The translations under genes and the position numbers were made by a program. A stretch of 64,000 nucleotides of DNA from Planctomycetota bacterium (lineage in GTDB: Bacteria; Planctomycetota; UBA1135; GCA-002686595). This document shows positions 46,751-54,377 of the stretch, one piece after another (position 1 is the first letter of the stretch; each line of letters begins with the position of its first letter). The notes under the pieces are model-generated. The model was not told where the DNA came from and made no database searches. It saw only the letters and a program-made list of their open reading frames with translations. The DNA lies in contig JAEUHY010000042.1 in assembly GCA_016795325.1 (NCBI GenBank), positions 1-64,000 of the forward strand. The letters are read 5' to 3'.

Positions 46751-48030
46751 GGACGCACCTCACTTTCGTTCGCGGCGGCCTCGCTGGGTTCGGTGAACAG
46801 GATGCGGTCTTGGACCATGCGTTTGATGGCGTGGATCGGGACGTGGGTGACGCGGCCGAAGGCGACACGCGCCCAGCGCTCGATCGCCGCGCGTTCGTCC
46901 GCCCCCAGATGGGCGAGTTTGCCGACGAAAAGCTGCGAAAGCTCGCGTTCGAACACGCTTTCGGACTCGCCGCGCACTTCGGCGAGCGCCGCGGACAACG
47001 CCTGCTGCGCCGCGCGGTCGGCGAACCCCGCGAGCTTGCGCTCGACGATCTGCTCGGCGAGCGCCGCGGCCTTCGAACGCAGCGCCCGGTTGCGCGCCGC
47101 GCTCTCGCGCAAGGCGTCGAGATCGATCACGACCGCCGACGGCTCGTCCGTGGGCTCGATGTCGCGCGGCAGTGCGAGGTCAACGGCCACCAGCGGGCGT
47201 CCGTTCGGCGTGCGGCGCGCGAACTCGGCCAAACGCGCGCGGTCGACGACGTAGCCGGGCGCCGACGTGGCCGCGACCAAGCCGTCGAGCGGCTCGGACA
47301 GGCGCCACAGCTCCTCCAGCGTCATCGCGCGCGCGCCGCACAGCGCGGCGATCGAACGTGCGCGCTCGAGCGAGCGGTTGGCGACGAGGGCGACCTCGAC
47401 CTCGTGCTCGCGCGCGTTGCGCACGACGAGCTCGGCCATCGCGCCGGCGCCGATCAGCGCCACGCGCGCCATGCGCCCGTTCGCCGCGCCGACGTGGCGC
47501 GCGATTTCGGTCAGACCCAGGCTCACCACCGACACAGGGATGCGCGACAGCTCGGTGTCGGTGCGCACCTGCTTGCCGACCTGGAAGGCGTGTTCGAACA
47601 GCGGGCCGAGCAGGCGCCCGGTCAGGCCGTTGCGCTCGCTCGCCTGGTAGGCGCCGCGCACCTGCGCGAGGATCTGGTCCTCGCCCACGACCACCGAATC
47701 GAGCGACGCGGCCACGCGGAACAGGTGCCGCACCGCGTCGCGCCCGGTGTGCAAGTGCATGCGCTGGCGCAGCTCGTCCTGCGGCGCGACCGATAGCGCC
47801 GTGGCGATCGCCTCGCGATCCTGGCCGCTCGGCAGGTGCCCCGCCTCGCGCGCGAAAACGACCTCGACGCGGTTGCAGGTCGTGAGCAGCACCAGCTCGC
47901 TCGCGCCCAGCTCGTCGGCCAGCTCGCGCGCAAAAACCTCCGCGCGCTCCGGCGCCGGGCGCACGAGGCGTTCGAGCCCGACGACATCGGTCTCCTGCAG
48001 CGACAGACCCACGACTGCGACACGTTCCAT
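46747..48030 (-). CDS. hemA: Glutamyl-tRNA reductase
   Basis: The 427-residue NADPH enzyme reduces glutamyl-tRNA(Glu) to glutamate-1-semialdehyde and commits carbon to tetrapyrroles. The nucleophile is Cys52 in LLTTCNRVEVV. VVGEDQILAQVRGAY and GKQVRTDTELSR follow, then the NADPH-binding ALIGAGAMAELVV. The C-terminal dimerisation helices are complete. It is the first gene of the operon, so the operon promoter should lie upstream of 48030. That interval contains the large palindrome at 48086-48190, so either the promoter lies in the 55 bp between them or the palindrome is in the leader. Confidence 0.96.
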   Translation of the reverse strand: MERVAVVGLSLQETDVVGLERLVRPAPERAEVFARELADELGASELVLLTTCNRVEVVFAREAGHLPSGQDREAIATALSVAPQDELRQRMHLHTGRDAVRHLFRVAASLDSVVVGEDQILAQVRGAYQASERNGLTGRLLGPLFEHAFQVGKQVRTDTELSRIPVSVVSLGLTEIARHVGAANGRMARVALIGAGAMAELVVRNAREHEVEVALVANRSLERARSIAALCGARAMTLEELWRLSEPLDGLVAATSAPGYVVDRARLAEFARRTPNGRPLVAVDLALPRDIEPTDEPSAVVIDLDALRESAARNRALRSKAAALAEQIVERKLAGFADRAAQQALSAALAEVRGESESVFERELSQLFVGKLAHLGADERAAIERWARVAFGRVTHVPIHAIKRMVQDRILFTEPSEAAANESEVRP

Positions 48031-48085
48031 TGCGGGCGGCGAACTCTCGCGCCCTATCGGCCGGGGTGTGTCATCGGACTGTCAC

Positions 48086-48190
48086 GGGCGTACGGAGCCA
48101 GGCACGTTCCCACCACATTCGCGCCGACGGCTCCGTGCGGCCGTCGGTTCGATGCGAATGTGGTGGGAACGTGCCTGGCTCCGTACGCCC
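48086..48190. repeat. REP-like palindrome upstream of hemA
   Basis: A 37-nt arm (48086-48122) is perfectly complementary to 48154-48190. The outer tip reads GGGCGTACGGAGCCAGGCAC, and inside the loop ccgacgg (48124-48130) pairs with ccgtcgg (48141-48147). The tips match the elements at 52-116 and 311-393. It lies 55 bp before the hemA start and faces the remnant/secreted-protein genes on the other side. Confidence 0.9.
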
Positions 48191-48436
48191 CAGTTGAACG
48201 TCGTTCGCCGGGGTCTCCTCCGGCGACGTACGCCGCCCGAGCGAACGGAACGTGGCGCCCTCCGGGTGCGTTCGGCCGCATCCGAGTTGGACGCCAGTTC
48301 CCCCGACGGTCGACGCCGACGCCGTCCCTGGCTATCGCATTCGCGACATCAGCGAGAGCAACCGGGCTCCGCGCCCACTCCGTGGCCGTTTCCGAGCATC
48401 GGGCTTACGACGTGGAAGCTCGGACCCTCCGTGGGG

Positions 48437-48604
48437 ATGCCGGGTACGATCAGGCAGCTGCACAGTTCCGTCCGCGTTGCTCCGCCGGACGACGAGTGCC
48501 CGCAGACCGCATGCAGCCACTCGTACTTCAACACGCAGGCTCTCGTGGACTTCGGGTCTCCGGGCGCGCGCTACCTGAGCAACTTGCAGGTGGAGTTCCG
48601 ATGA
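48437..48604 (+). CDS. Small ORF or gene-tail remnant overlapping the next start
   Basis: A 55-codon frame (MPGTIRQLHSSVRVAPPDDE ... YLSNLQVEFR) with strong G/C third positions ends in TGA that overlaps the ATG at 48601 (ATGA). The frame and its codon bias continue upstream to about 48370 (FPSIGLTTWKLGPSVG) without a good start or ribosome binding site. I read it as the tail of a lost or truncated gene that was once coupled to the next one. It could also be a small leader gene. Unrecognised sequence. Confidence 0.4.
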   Translation: MPGTIRQLHSSVRVAPPDDECPQTACSHSYFNTQALVDFGSPGARYLSNLQVEFR

Positions 48605-49833
48605 TGATCACTTCGAACGCACGGACCTGGTTGCGGATTCTACTCTCTCGGTTGATGGTTCCGCTTGCGCTAGCGATCGGGTCTATGAGCTCCGCGCATG
48701 GGCAGGAGCGGATGTACACCATCAGAAATCCGGGTGTTTGGACTCATGACCCACAGACCGGAGCGCCGCTGGGTTGGAATTGGTCCGGACCCATTTCTGG
48801 TGGGGGGGGCCGAAACTTGGCGTCGCACAACGGCAGGTTGATCGGCATTGGTGCATTCGGCGGTTTCGGCTGCTTCCTTCACCAGCAAGTCATCTCAATC
48901 AATCCCGCCGACGCGTTCCCGACCGGATCGCCCTGTGTGCTCGGCAACTTCGTGCACCAGATCGAGGGAGATCCAGTCTCCGGAGTGCTGTACTGCAATC
49001 TGTCGCAGCAGCTCTACACGCTGGATCCCGCCACGGGCCAGATGAACTACATCGCCAACGTGACCGGCGCCCCGGCGGGGGTGACTTGCTTCGCGATTCG
49101 GCACGACGGCGTCGCCTTCGCCATCAATCCGGGCCGCTCGCTGTGGACGCTCGACCTCAACACTGGGATCTTGAACCAAGTCGGGACGATCCAGATCGCG
49201 ATTCCCCAGGGGCTGCAGTTCGGGCTGTTCGAGGATGCCGCCTTTGACCGCTTCGGTCAGCTCTGGGCTACTTGGTGGGTCGGTAGCACGGGCTCAAATG
49301 GAGTCCTCTACAACGGCCTCTACAAGATCGACATGACGACGTTGATCGCGGTGCGCATGCAGGCGTTCAACGAGAAATTCGGGGTCGCCTTCTTGCCCGA
49401 CTGCGATTGCACGACGTACTGCACAGGCAAGACCAACGGCGCCGGCTGCGTGCCGTCGATCGGCCGCAACGGGTTGCCGAGCCCGACCGCGCAGTCGGGA
49501 TTCGAGATCACGGCGAGCGACGTCGTGAACGAGACGGTCGGGCTGCTCGCCTGGACGCTCAATGGCCGCACCGCGAACCCGTTCCAGGGCGGGACCTGGT
49601 GCTTGCGCTCGCCGCTGCGACGCACGCCGCTCCGCTCGAGCGGCGGCAGCGCGCGACCGGTGATCGACTGCAGCGGCAAGTGGGCGCTCGACTTCAACAC
49701 CTACATGCAGCAGATCATCCCGCCGTCCGTCGGAACGACGATCTCTTGCCAGTGGTACGGCCGCGATCCGGTCCTCGCGGCGCCACAGAACGTGCAGCTC
49801 TCGAACGCGCTCGAGTTCGTGCTCCTGCCCTGA
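48601..49833 (+). CDS. Secreted protein with Planctomycete-type C-terminal module
   Basis: The 410-residue product has a signal peptide (MMITSNARTWLRILLSRLMV ..., cleavage after SAHG). The body (about 35-265) has repeated strands such as GRLIGIGAFGGFG, QLYTLDPATGQMNYIANVTG and SLWTLDLNTGILNQVGTI, consistent with a beta-propeller or quinoprotein-like fold. From 49417 a C-terminal domain opens YCTGKTNGAGCVPSIGRNG and ends QWYGRDPVLAAPQNVQLSNA, with six or so cysteines probably in disulfides. The same module ends the protein at 53076-54299. It may mediate surface attachment or secretion. Confidence 0.75.
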   Translation: MMITSNARTWLRILLSRLMVPLALAIGSMSSAHGQERMYTIRNPGVWTHDPQTGAPLGWNWSGPISGGGGRNLASHNGRLIGIGAFGGFGCFLHQQVISINPADAFPTGSPCVLGNFVHQIEGDPVSGVLYCNLSQQLYTLDPATGQMNYIANVTGAPAGVTCFAIRHDGVAFAINPGRSLWTLDLNTGILNQVGTIQIAIPQGLQFGLFEDAAFDRFGQLWATWWVGSTGSNGVLYNGLYKIDMTTLIAVRMQAFNEKFGVAFLPDCDCTTYCTGKTNGAGCVPSIGRNGLPSPTAQSGFEITASDVVNETVGLLAWTLNGRTANPFQGGTWCLRSPLRRTPLRSSGGSARPVIDCSGKWALDFNTYMQQIIPPSVGTTISCQWYGRDPVLAAPQNVQLSNALEFVLLP

Positions 49834-49867
49834 TGTCTGACGTCTCGCCGGTTCTTGCGCCGGCGGC

Positions 49868-50020
49868 GTGATCGAGTCGACCTATGACCTCGCGGGCCGC
49901 GCCACCTCGCGCGCGGTCACGACTACGGCCCGCGCCCCGGCGGAGCTTTTAAAAAATGCGTCGCTCTCTTTCAAAGCTTCCGGAACTCTGAAAGACTCTT
50001 TCGAAGCGCATGCGCCATGA
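49868..50020 (+). CDS. Small frame with a YD-repeat-like segment, coupled to fic
   Basis: Starting at GTG 49868, a 50-codon frame reads IESTYDLAGRATSRAVTTTA and ends DSFEAHAP, with its stop overlapping the fic start (ATGA at 50017-50020). The TYDLAGRATSR part follows the RHS/YD-repeat consensus. The likely explanation is the relic of an RHS tail. An alternative is a genuine small upstream gene co-translated with fic. The frame is open back to a stop at 49838. Confidence 0.35.
   Translation: MIESTYDLAGRATSRAVTTTARAPAELLKNASLSFKASGTLKDSFEAHAP
49966..50007 (+). promoter_or_regulatory. Candidate operator repeats before fic
   Basis: ctctttcaaagc (49966-49977) and ctctttcgaagc (49996-50007) are direct repeats, 11 of 12 identical, 30 bp apart (about three helical turns). 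The local sequence is much AT-richer than its surroundings. The second repeat covers the expected ribosome binding site, so a bound repressor could block expression. Confidence 0.4.
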
Positions 50021-51198
50021 AGCCGAGCGATTTCAGCACCGATCTAGCGGGCCGTGTCGTGAAGTCCGCGACCGGGTACTGGGCCTTCGTCCCGCGCCCC
50101 TTGCCGCCGGCGATCGGCTACAGCGCGGAACTCGTCCGGCTCTTGTCCGAGGCTGACGCCGCGCTGAGCGAACTCTCAGGACTCGGCCGGTACCTTCCCA
50201 ATCCAAACCTCTTGATCGCGCCGTACACCCGGCGCGAAGCGGTGGCATCCAGCCGCATCGAGGGCACTCAGGCTGACTTCGCCGACCTGATGCGGGACGA
50301 GGTCGAGCCCAGGCTCACACCCAAGGGGAGCGACGTCCTCGAAGTCCGCAACTATGTCGCGGCCCTCGAGCTCGGCGTGCGACGGCTCGAGAAGCTGCCG
50401 CTCTCATGCCGCTTGGTTCGCGAGCTGCACGCGGTGCTTACGAAGGATGTGCGCGGCCAAGAGAAGACGCCCGGTCACTTTCGGCGCAGCCAGAACTGGA
50501 TCGGACCGCCCGGCTCCACGCTCTCGACCGCAGTCTACGTGCCGCCGCCGGCTGATCCCGAGATGAAGGACTGCCTGTCGGCCTGGGAGCGCTTCCTCCA
50601 CGAGCGCGACCAGCTGCCTGAGCTCGTGCAGTGCGCGCTGATGCACGAGCACTTCGAGGCCATCCACCCGTTCTTGGATGGCAACGGACGCATCGGCCGA
50701 CTGCTCGTGACGTTGTTCCTCATCGAGCGCAGGCGCCTCAGCCGCCCGCTGCTCTACGTTTCGAGCTACATCGAGGCCCATCGCGACGAGTACTACGCGC
50801 GCTTGCAGAACATCCGCACGCACGCCGCCTGGCCCGAGTGGCTGCGGTTCTTCCTGCTCGCAGTGCGGGACAGCGCGCGAAACGCGCTCGACCAGAGCCA
50901 GACCATCGTGGACCTGCGCCAGCGGCTCCACACCAAACTCGCGCGACAGCACAAGGCTCAGGCGTTGCTCGACGCGCTGTTCGTGAACCCCTACACGACC
51001 GTGGCCAGGGCTACGGTCGATCTCGGGGTCACCGCGCCGACAGCGTTGAAGACGATCCGAGCGCTGGAGAAGGCGCGCGTGCTCGAGGAAGCCACCGGGC
51101 GCGAGTGGGGACGGCTGTGGGTTGCGCGCCCGATCCTGAAGGCGCTCCAGGCGCCGCCGTCCCCGTTCCATGCGGGCGACTCGCCCGACGTCGAGTAG
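50017..51198 (+). CDS. Class II Fic-domain protein (putative AMP transferase)
   Basis: The 393-residue protein belongs to the Fic/DOC family, which usually transfers AMP to target proteins. The catalytic motif is HPFLDGNGRIGR (His217). An N-terminal inhibitory helix motif, SSRIEG (Ser78 to Gly83, with Glu82), fits [S/T]xxxE[G/N] and classifies it as class II, autoinhibited. A winged-helix-like C-terminus (about 315-370, VARATVDLGVTAPTALKTI) may bind DNA and allow autoregulation. No separate antitoxin is obvious. It lies in the rearranged 48-56 kb segment next to REP-like palindromes. Confidence 0.92.
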   Translation: MKPSDFSTDLAGRVVKSATGYWAFVPRPLPPAIGYSAELVRLLSEADAALSELSGLGRYLPNPNLLIAPYTRREAVASSRIEGTQADFADLMRDEVEPRLTPKGSDVLEVRNYVAALELGVRRLEKLPLSCRLVRELHAVLTKDVRGQEKTPGHFRRSQNWIGPPGSTLSTAVYVPPPADPEMKDCLSAWERFLHERDQLPELVQCALMHEHFEAIHPFLDGNGRIGRLLVTLFLIERRRLSRPLLYVSSYIEAHRDEYYARLQNIRTHAAWPEWLRFFLLAVRDSARNALDQSQTIVDLRQRLHTKLARQHKAQALLDALFVNPYTTVARATVDLGVTAPTALKTIRALEKARVLEEATGREWGRLWVARPILKALQAPPSPFHAGDSPDVE

Positions 51199-51307
51199 CG
51201 GGTCCACAGGTGCGGCTTCGCGTGGATCGAGACGGAGGCCGTCGAAATTCGACGACCCGCTGCCGCGATCGGAGATCAGGGGGGATCGACGAGTCGGGCG
51301 GCCGACC

Positions 51308-51745
51308 TCACCGCCACCACGGCGGCGGCTGGTGCAGCGAATAACTGATGTGAGTTTCGCCGCCCTGCCACCACAAGACAGTGTCGGAGCACAGCCCGTC
51401 TCCGCCCTCGGCGCCGTCTTCGCCGAGTGTGATCAGCTTGAACTGCTGCCGCTCGTCAGCGCCGAGAACGTAGGCGTAGTCAGCCCCCCACGGGTCCACC
51501 AGCGCGGACGAGTCGGGTGCGCGTTCGTCGAGGGTGCTCGCCAACGTGCCGGGGAGCCGTCCGTGGGTCTTCACATGCTGCTGAATGCGGTGCGACCACC
51601 CGAGAAACTCGGTCACAACCTCGGCGTGGACTTCGCCCGCATCTTCGAAACAGGCGCACGTGAGCGTCGCGAGCAACGCGGCGAGCGGAACTCGCGAGCA
51701 GCGCGAAGCGCGCCCGCCAGCCTCGGTTCGGTTGTCTTTCTGCAT
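51308..51745 (-). CDS. Lipoprotein with a GspG-like pseudopilin C-terminal domain
   Basis: The 145-residue product has a lipoprotein signal (PLAALLATLTCACF; lipobox LTCAC) preceded by a polar n-region. The mature part matches the soluble C-terminal domain of type II secretion major pseudopilins: GRLPGTLASTLDE, then ALVDPWGADYAYV and LITLGEDGAEGGDG. The prepilin peptidase site and hydrophobic pilin helix are absent and replaced by a lipid anchor. It is therefore not a pilin subunit; it could be a binding protein with the same fold. It converges on the fic gene. Confidence 0.72.
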   Translation of the reverse strand: MQKDNRTEAGGRASRCSRVPLAALLATLTCACFEDAGEVHAEVVTEFLGWSHRIQQHVKTHGRLPGTLASTLDERAPDSSALVDPWGADYAYVLGADERQQFKLITLGEDGAEGGDGLCSDTVLWWQGGETHISYSLHQPPPWWR

Positions 51746-51797
51746 GCCTCTTGGTTCCTCGACTGCGGCCGACGCCGACTTCGCTCAACTGACGTCC

Positions 51798-51886
51798 GTT
51801 GTACGGTGCCAGAGCAATTTGTCTCACGCCTGCGGCGCGCGAGGCGCGCCGCAGGCGTGAGACAAATTGCTCTGGCACCGTACAAC
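51798..51886. repeat. 43-bp perfect palindrome (REP-like)
   Basis: The arm 51798-51840 is perfectly complementary to 51844-51886, with only gag as loop. Its outer part reads GTTGTACGGTGCCAGAGCAA and shares the core CTGGCnCCGTAC with the elements at 48.1 kb and 0.1-0.4 kb. It lies between the lipoprotein gene and hemH, 76 bp before the hemH start. Confidence 0.92.
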
Positions 51887-51933
51887 TGGCGCCGTACAAC
51901 CCGCGCCCCGACGAAAATCGCTCTGGCGCCGCG
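51887..51933 (+). repeat. Two degenerate half-copies of the palindrome tip
   Basis: After the hairpin come tggcgccgtacaac (to 51900) and atcgctctggcgccg (near 51915-51930). Both resemble the hairpin's right tip (attgctctggcaccgtacaac) in the same direction. They suggest repeated insertion or slippage at this site. Confidence 0.55.
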
Positions 51934-51961
51934 CCGCACCGCGTCCCAGCATCAGGGCCCC

Positions 51962-52933
51962 ATGACTGCGGCTCCCCCCACCGGCGTCCTGCTCGTCAAC
52001 GTCGGCTCGCCCTCCGCGCCGACCGCGCCCGCCGTGCGGCGCTACCTGCGCGAGTTTTTGGGCGACCCCGACGTGGTGAAGCTCAACCGCGTGGTGTGGT
52101 GGCTCGTGCTCAACGGGATCATCCTGCCGATCCGCTCGCCCAAGAGCGCCAAGCTGTACCAGAGCGTGTGGACGGAGCACGGTTCGCCGCTGATCCACAA
52201 CTCGCGCCTGCAGCGCGACGCCCTGCAACGCGAGCTGGGGAGCAGCTTTCACGTGGTGCTCGCGATGCGCTACGGCGAGCCTTCGATCGCGCAGGGCCTC
52301 GACGAACTCGAAGCGCGCGGCTGCCGCGAGTTCGTGCTCGTCCCGATGTTCCCGCAGTACAGCGGGACGACGACCGGCACCGTCGAAAAGGCCGTGAAGG
52401 GCGCTCTCGCGCGCCGCCCCGGCAAGCTCGCCCTGCGCGTCGTCCCGCCGCACTTCGACGATCCGGGCTACATCGAAGCCGTCGCGACGCGCGTCCGCGA
52501 GAGCACCGCCGGCGCGCGCGTCGAACACCACGTGTTCAGCTTCCACGGCCTGCCCGAACGCTACGTGCGCGACGGCGATCCGTACCGCGATCACTGCGTC
52601 GCGACCGCGAACGCGCTCGCGCAGAGGCTGGGCCTCAAAGAAGGCGAGTGGTCGCTCGTGTTCCAGTCGCGCTTCGGCCGCGAACCGTGGCTGCAGCCCT
52701 ACGCCGCCGAAGCCGTGCCCGCGCTCGCCAAGCGCTACAAGGCGCTGGCCGTCGCCTGCCCCGGCTTCGCCGCTGACTGCCTCGAGACGCTCGAAGAGAT
52801 CTGCGAAGGCCTGGGCCACGACTTCAAAGCCGCCGGGGGCGAGTCCTGGACCGTCGCGCCTTGCCTCAACGACCACCCGCGCTGGATCGCGGCGCTGGCC
52901 ACGCTCGTGCGCCGCACAGCCGTGGGGTCGTGA
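51962..52933 (+). CDS. hemH: Ferrochelatase
   Basis: The 323-residue enzyme inserts Fe2+ into protoporphyrin IX as the final step of protoheme synthesis. The start reads GVLLVNVGSPSAPTAPAVR. The metal-binding His195 lies in FSFHGLPERYVRDGDPY, and Glu275 lies in CPGFAADCLETLEEI. The porphyrin-binding strand includes VPMFPQYSGTTTGT. No C-terminal [2Fe-2S] extension is present. It is separated from the main heme operon and on the opposite strand. Its 3' end is copied at 54315-54349. Confidence 0.96.
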   Translation: MTAAPPTGVLLVNVGSPSAPTAPAVRRYLREFLGDPDVVKLNRVVWWLVLNGIILPIRSPKSAKLYQSVWTEHGSPLIHNSRLQRDALQRELGSSFHVVLAMRYGEPSIAQGLDELEARGCREFVLVPMFPQYSGTTTGTVEKAVKGALARRPGKLALRVVPPHFDDPGYIEAVATRVRESTAGARVEHHVFSFHGLPERYVRDGDPYRDHCVATANALAQRLGLKEGEWSLVFQSRFGREPWLQPYAAEAVPALAKRYKALAVACPGFAADCLETLEEICEGLGHDFKAAGGESWTVAPCLNDHPRWIAALATLVRRTAVGS

Positions 52934-52937
52934 GCGC
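52903..52937 (+). repeat. Direct repeat A, copy 1 (hemH 3' end)
   Basis: 35 nt covering the last codons and stop of hemH. It matches 54315-54349 at 31 of 35 positions, including the uninterrupted 19-nt GCCGTGGGGTCGTGAGCGC. Confidence 0.85.
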
Positions 52938-53075
52938 GGCGATAAACGCACTCCGACCTGGAATCGAAATCGAGCGGTCAGCGCGCGCTGGAGTCGATTG
53001 AGCTTGTGCGCTTTTCCGGATGCGCATAGGCTTCGATGCGGGCGGAGACTCTCGAGGGAAAGAGGTGAGCTCGTG

Positions 53076-54299
53076 ATGAAGTCAGCGTTGGCGGTAGTTC
53101 TCACAAGCGCTCTGACGTACGCGCAGACGACTTGGTACGTGGATGGCAACGCAGTGCCGCCCGGTGCGGGCACACAGGCGAGCCCCTACACGAGCATCCA
53201 GTACGCGCACGATCACGTCGCAACTCAGGAACTGGACGTGATCCTGGTCGCGCCGGGCATTTACCCAGAGGCGCTCGCGGTCGGCCGACAGCTCACGATC
53301 CGCAGCACGCACGGGCCGCTTGTCACTTCGATCCAACCGACCGCGGCAGGTCCGTCGGTCGAGCTCGATGGCGTCATCGGTGAGAACCTGCAAACCGTGG
53401 TCGAGGGCTTCACAATCCACCGAGCTGGCGTCGGGCCGCATCCCACTGTGCGCTCGACCAGCGGCACGCTCTCCAGGTGCATCGTGATCGGCGACGGAAC
53501 AGGAGTCGGCGCGTTGATCGAGTGGGACCTGAGGCTGCAAAACTCTCTCGTCACGCGGCACGCAACGGGGGTGCTTGGCGGATCGGTCGAGTATCTGTTG
53601 GGCCGGAACAACATCATCTACGGCAACGCTACGTATGACCTCGACGTGCCGGGTGGCTCGCAGAAGTCCACCTACTCATGCTTCGGCACAAGTCGCTTCA
53701 ACATCGCCCTCTACACCCTCGTCGTCGGCGACCCCACGTTCTGGGATGCGGCGAGCGAAGACTTCGAGCTCAAGCCCGGGTCGCCCTGCATCGACAGCGG
53801 GTCGCCGAGCTCGCCTCTCGATCCGGACGGTTCACGCGCCGACATGGGGCCCTATCCGTTCGATCCGAGCTACGCACCTGCGCCGACGGCGTACTGCACG
53901 GCGCAGACCAACTCGCTCGGCTGCGTTCCGCAGATCGGCGCGAACGGCGCCGCGAGCGCGAGCGGCGCGCCGTTCCAAATCACCTGCACGCAGCAGCTGA
54001 ACCAGAAGCTCGGACTGCTGTCGTACGGGTTCGCCCCGAACGCCGTCCCCTACCAGGGCGGCTACTCCTGCGTCGCTGCGCCGCTGCGCCGCACCGGCGT
54101 GCTCCCGTCGGGCGGGAACGTCGGAGCGTCCGACTGCTCCGGCAGTTTTGCCTACGACTTCGGCGCCCTCATCCAGAGCGGCACGGACCCTGCGCTCGTC
54201 GCAGGGGAGATCGTCTACGTGCAGTTCTGGGCCAGGGATCCCAACGCGAGTTTCGGCGTCAATCGCAGTGATGCACTGCGAGCCGGCATCGCGCCGTAG
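53076..54299 (+). CDS. Secreted right-handed beta-helix protein with Planctomycete-type C-terminal module
   Basis: The 407-residue product has a short signal peptide (MKSALAVVLTSALTYAQ) preceded by AGGTGAG. It continues TTWYVDGNAVPPGAGTQASP, the typical opening of pectate-lyase-like/DUF1565 beta-helix proteins. Parallel-helix rungs follow (VVEGFTIHRAG, LQNSLVTRHATGV), ending at PGSPCIDSGSPSSPLDPDG, also typical. From 53892 the C-terminal module starts YCTAQTNSLGCVPQIGANG and ends VQFWARDPNASFGVNRSDA. The gene sits between two copies of the hemH tail, so it may be an acquired segment. Confidence 0.8.
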   Translation: MKSALAVVLTSALTYAQTTWYVDGNAVPPGAGTQASPYTSIQYAHDHVATQELDVILVAPGIYPEALAVGRQLTIRSTHGPLVTSIQPTAAGPSVELDGVIGENLQTVVEGFTIHRAGVGPHPTVRSTSGTLSRCIVIGDGTGVGALIEWDLRLQNSLVTRHATGVLGGSVEYLLGRNNIIYGNATYDLDVPGGSQKSTYSCFGTSRFNIALYTLVVGDPTFWDAASEDFELKPGSPCIDSGSPSSPLDPDGSRADMGPYPFDPSYAPAPTAYCTAQTNSLGCVPQIGANGAASASGAPFQITCTQQLNQKLGLLSYGFAPNAVPYQGGYSCVAAPLRRTGVLPSGGNVGASDCSGSFAYDFGALIQSGTDPALVAGEIVYVQFWARDPNASFGVNRSDALRAGIAP

Positions 54300-54314
54300 C
54301 ACGCAACAGAACGA

Positions 54315-54349
54315 GCTCGTGCGCCTCGCGGCCGTGGGGTCGTGAGCGC
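54315..54349 (+). repeat. Direct repeat A, copy 2
   Basis: A copy of the hemH 3' end (52903-52937) lying 16 bp after the beta-helix gene stop. It has no coding role here. Confidence 0.85.
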
Positions 54350-54357
54350 ACGAGCCG

Positions 54358-54377
54358 GCGGCGCTAGTCGAACGTGC
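54358..54377 (+). repeat. Direct repeat B, copy 1
   Basis: gcggcgctagtcgaacgtgc is identical to 55305-55324. Both copies include the last codons (TFD and stop on the minus strand) of the lipoprotein gene or its relic. Confidence 0.9.

Noticed and set aside
48031..48085. -35/-10 promoter for hemA (GTGACA ... GATAGG)
   Set aside because: The spacing of about 21 bp and poor -10 match do not support a call.
50017..51198. Fic gene as part of a prophage or conjugative element
   Set aside because: No integrase, phage or conjugation gene is near; the neighbours are ordinary chromosomal genes and REP-like repeats.
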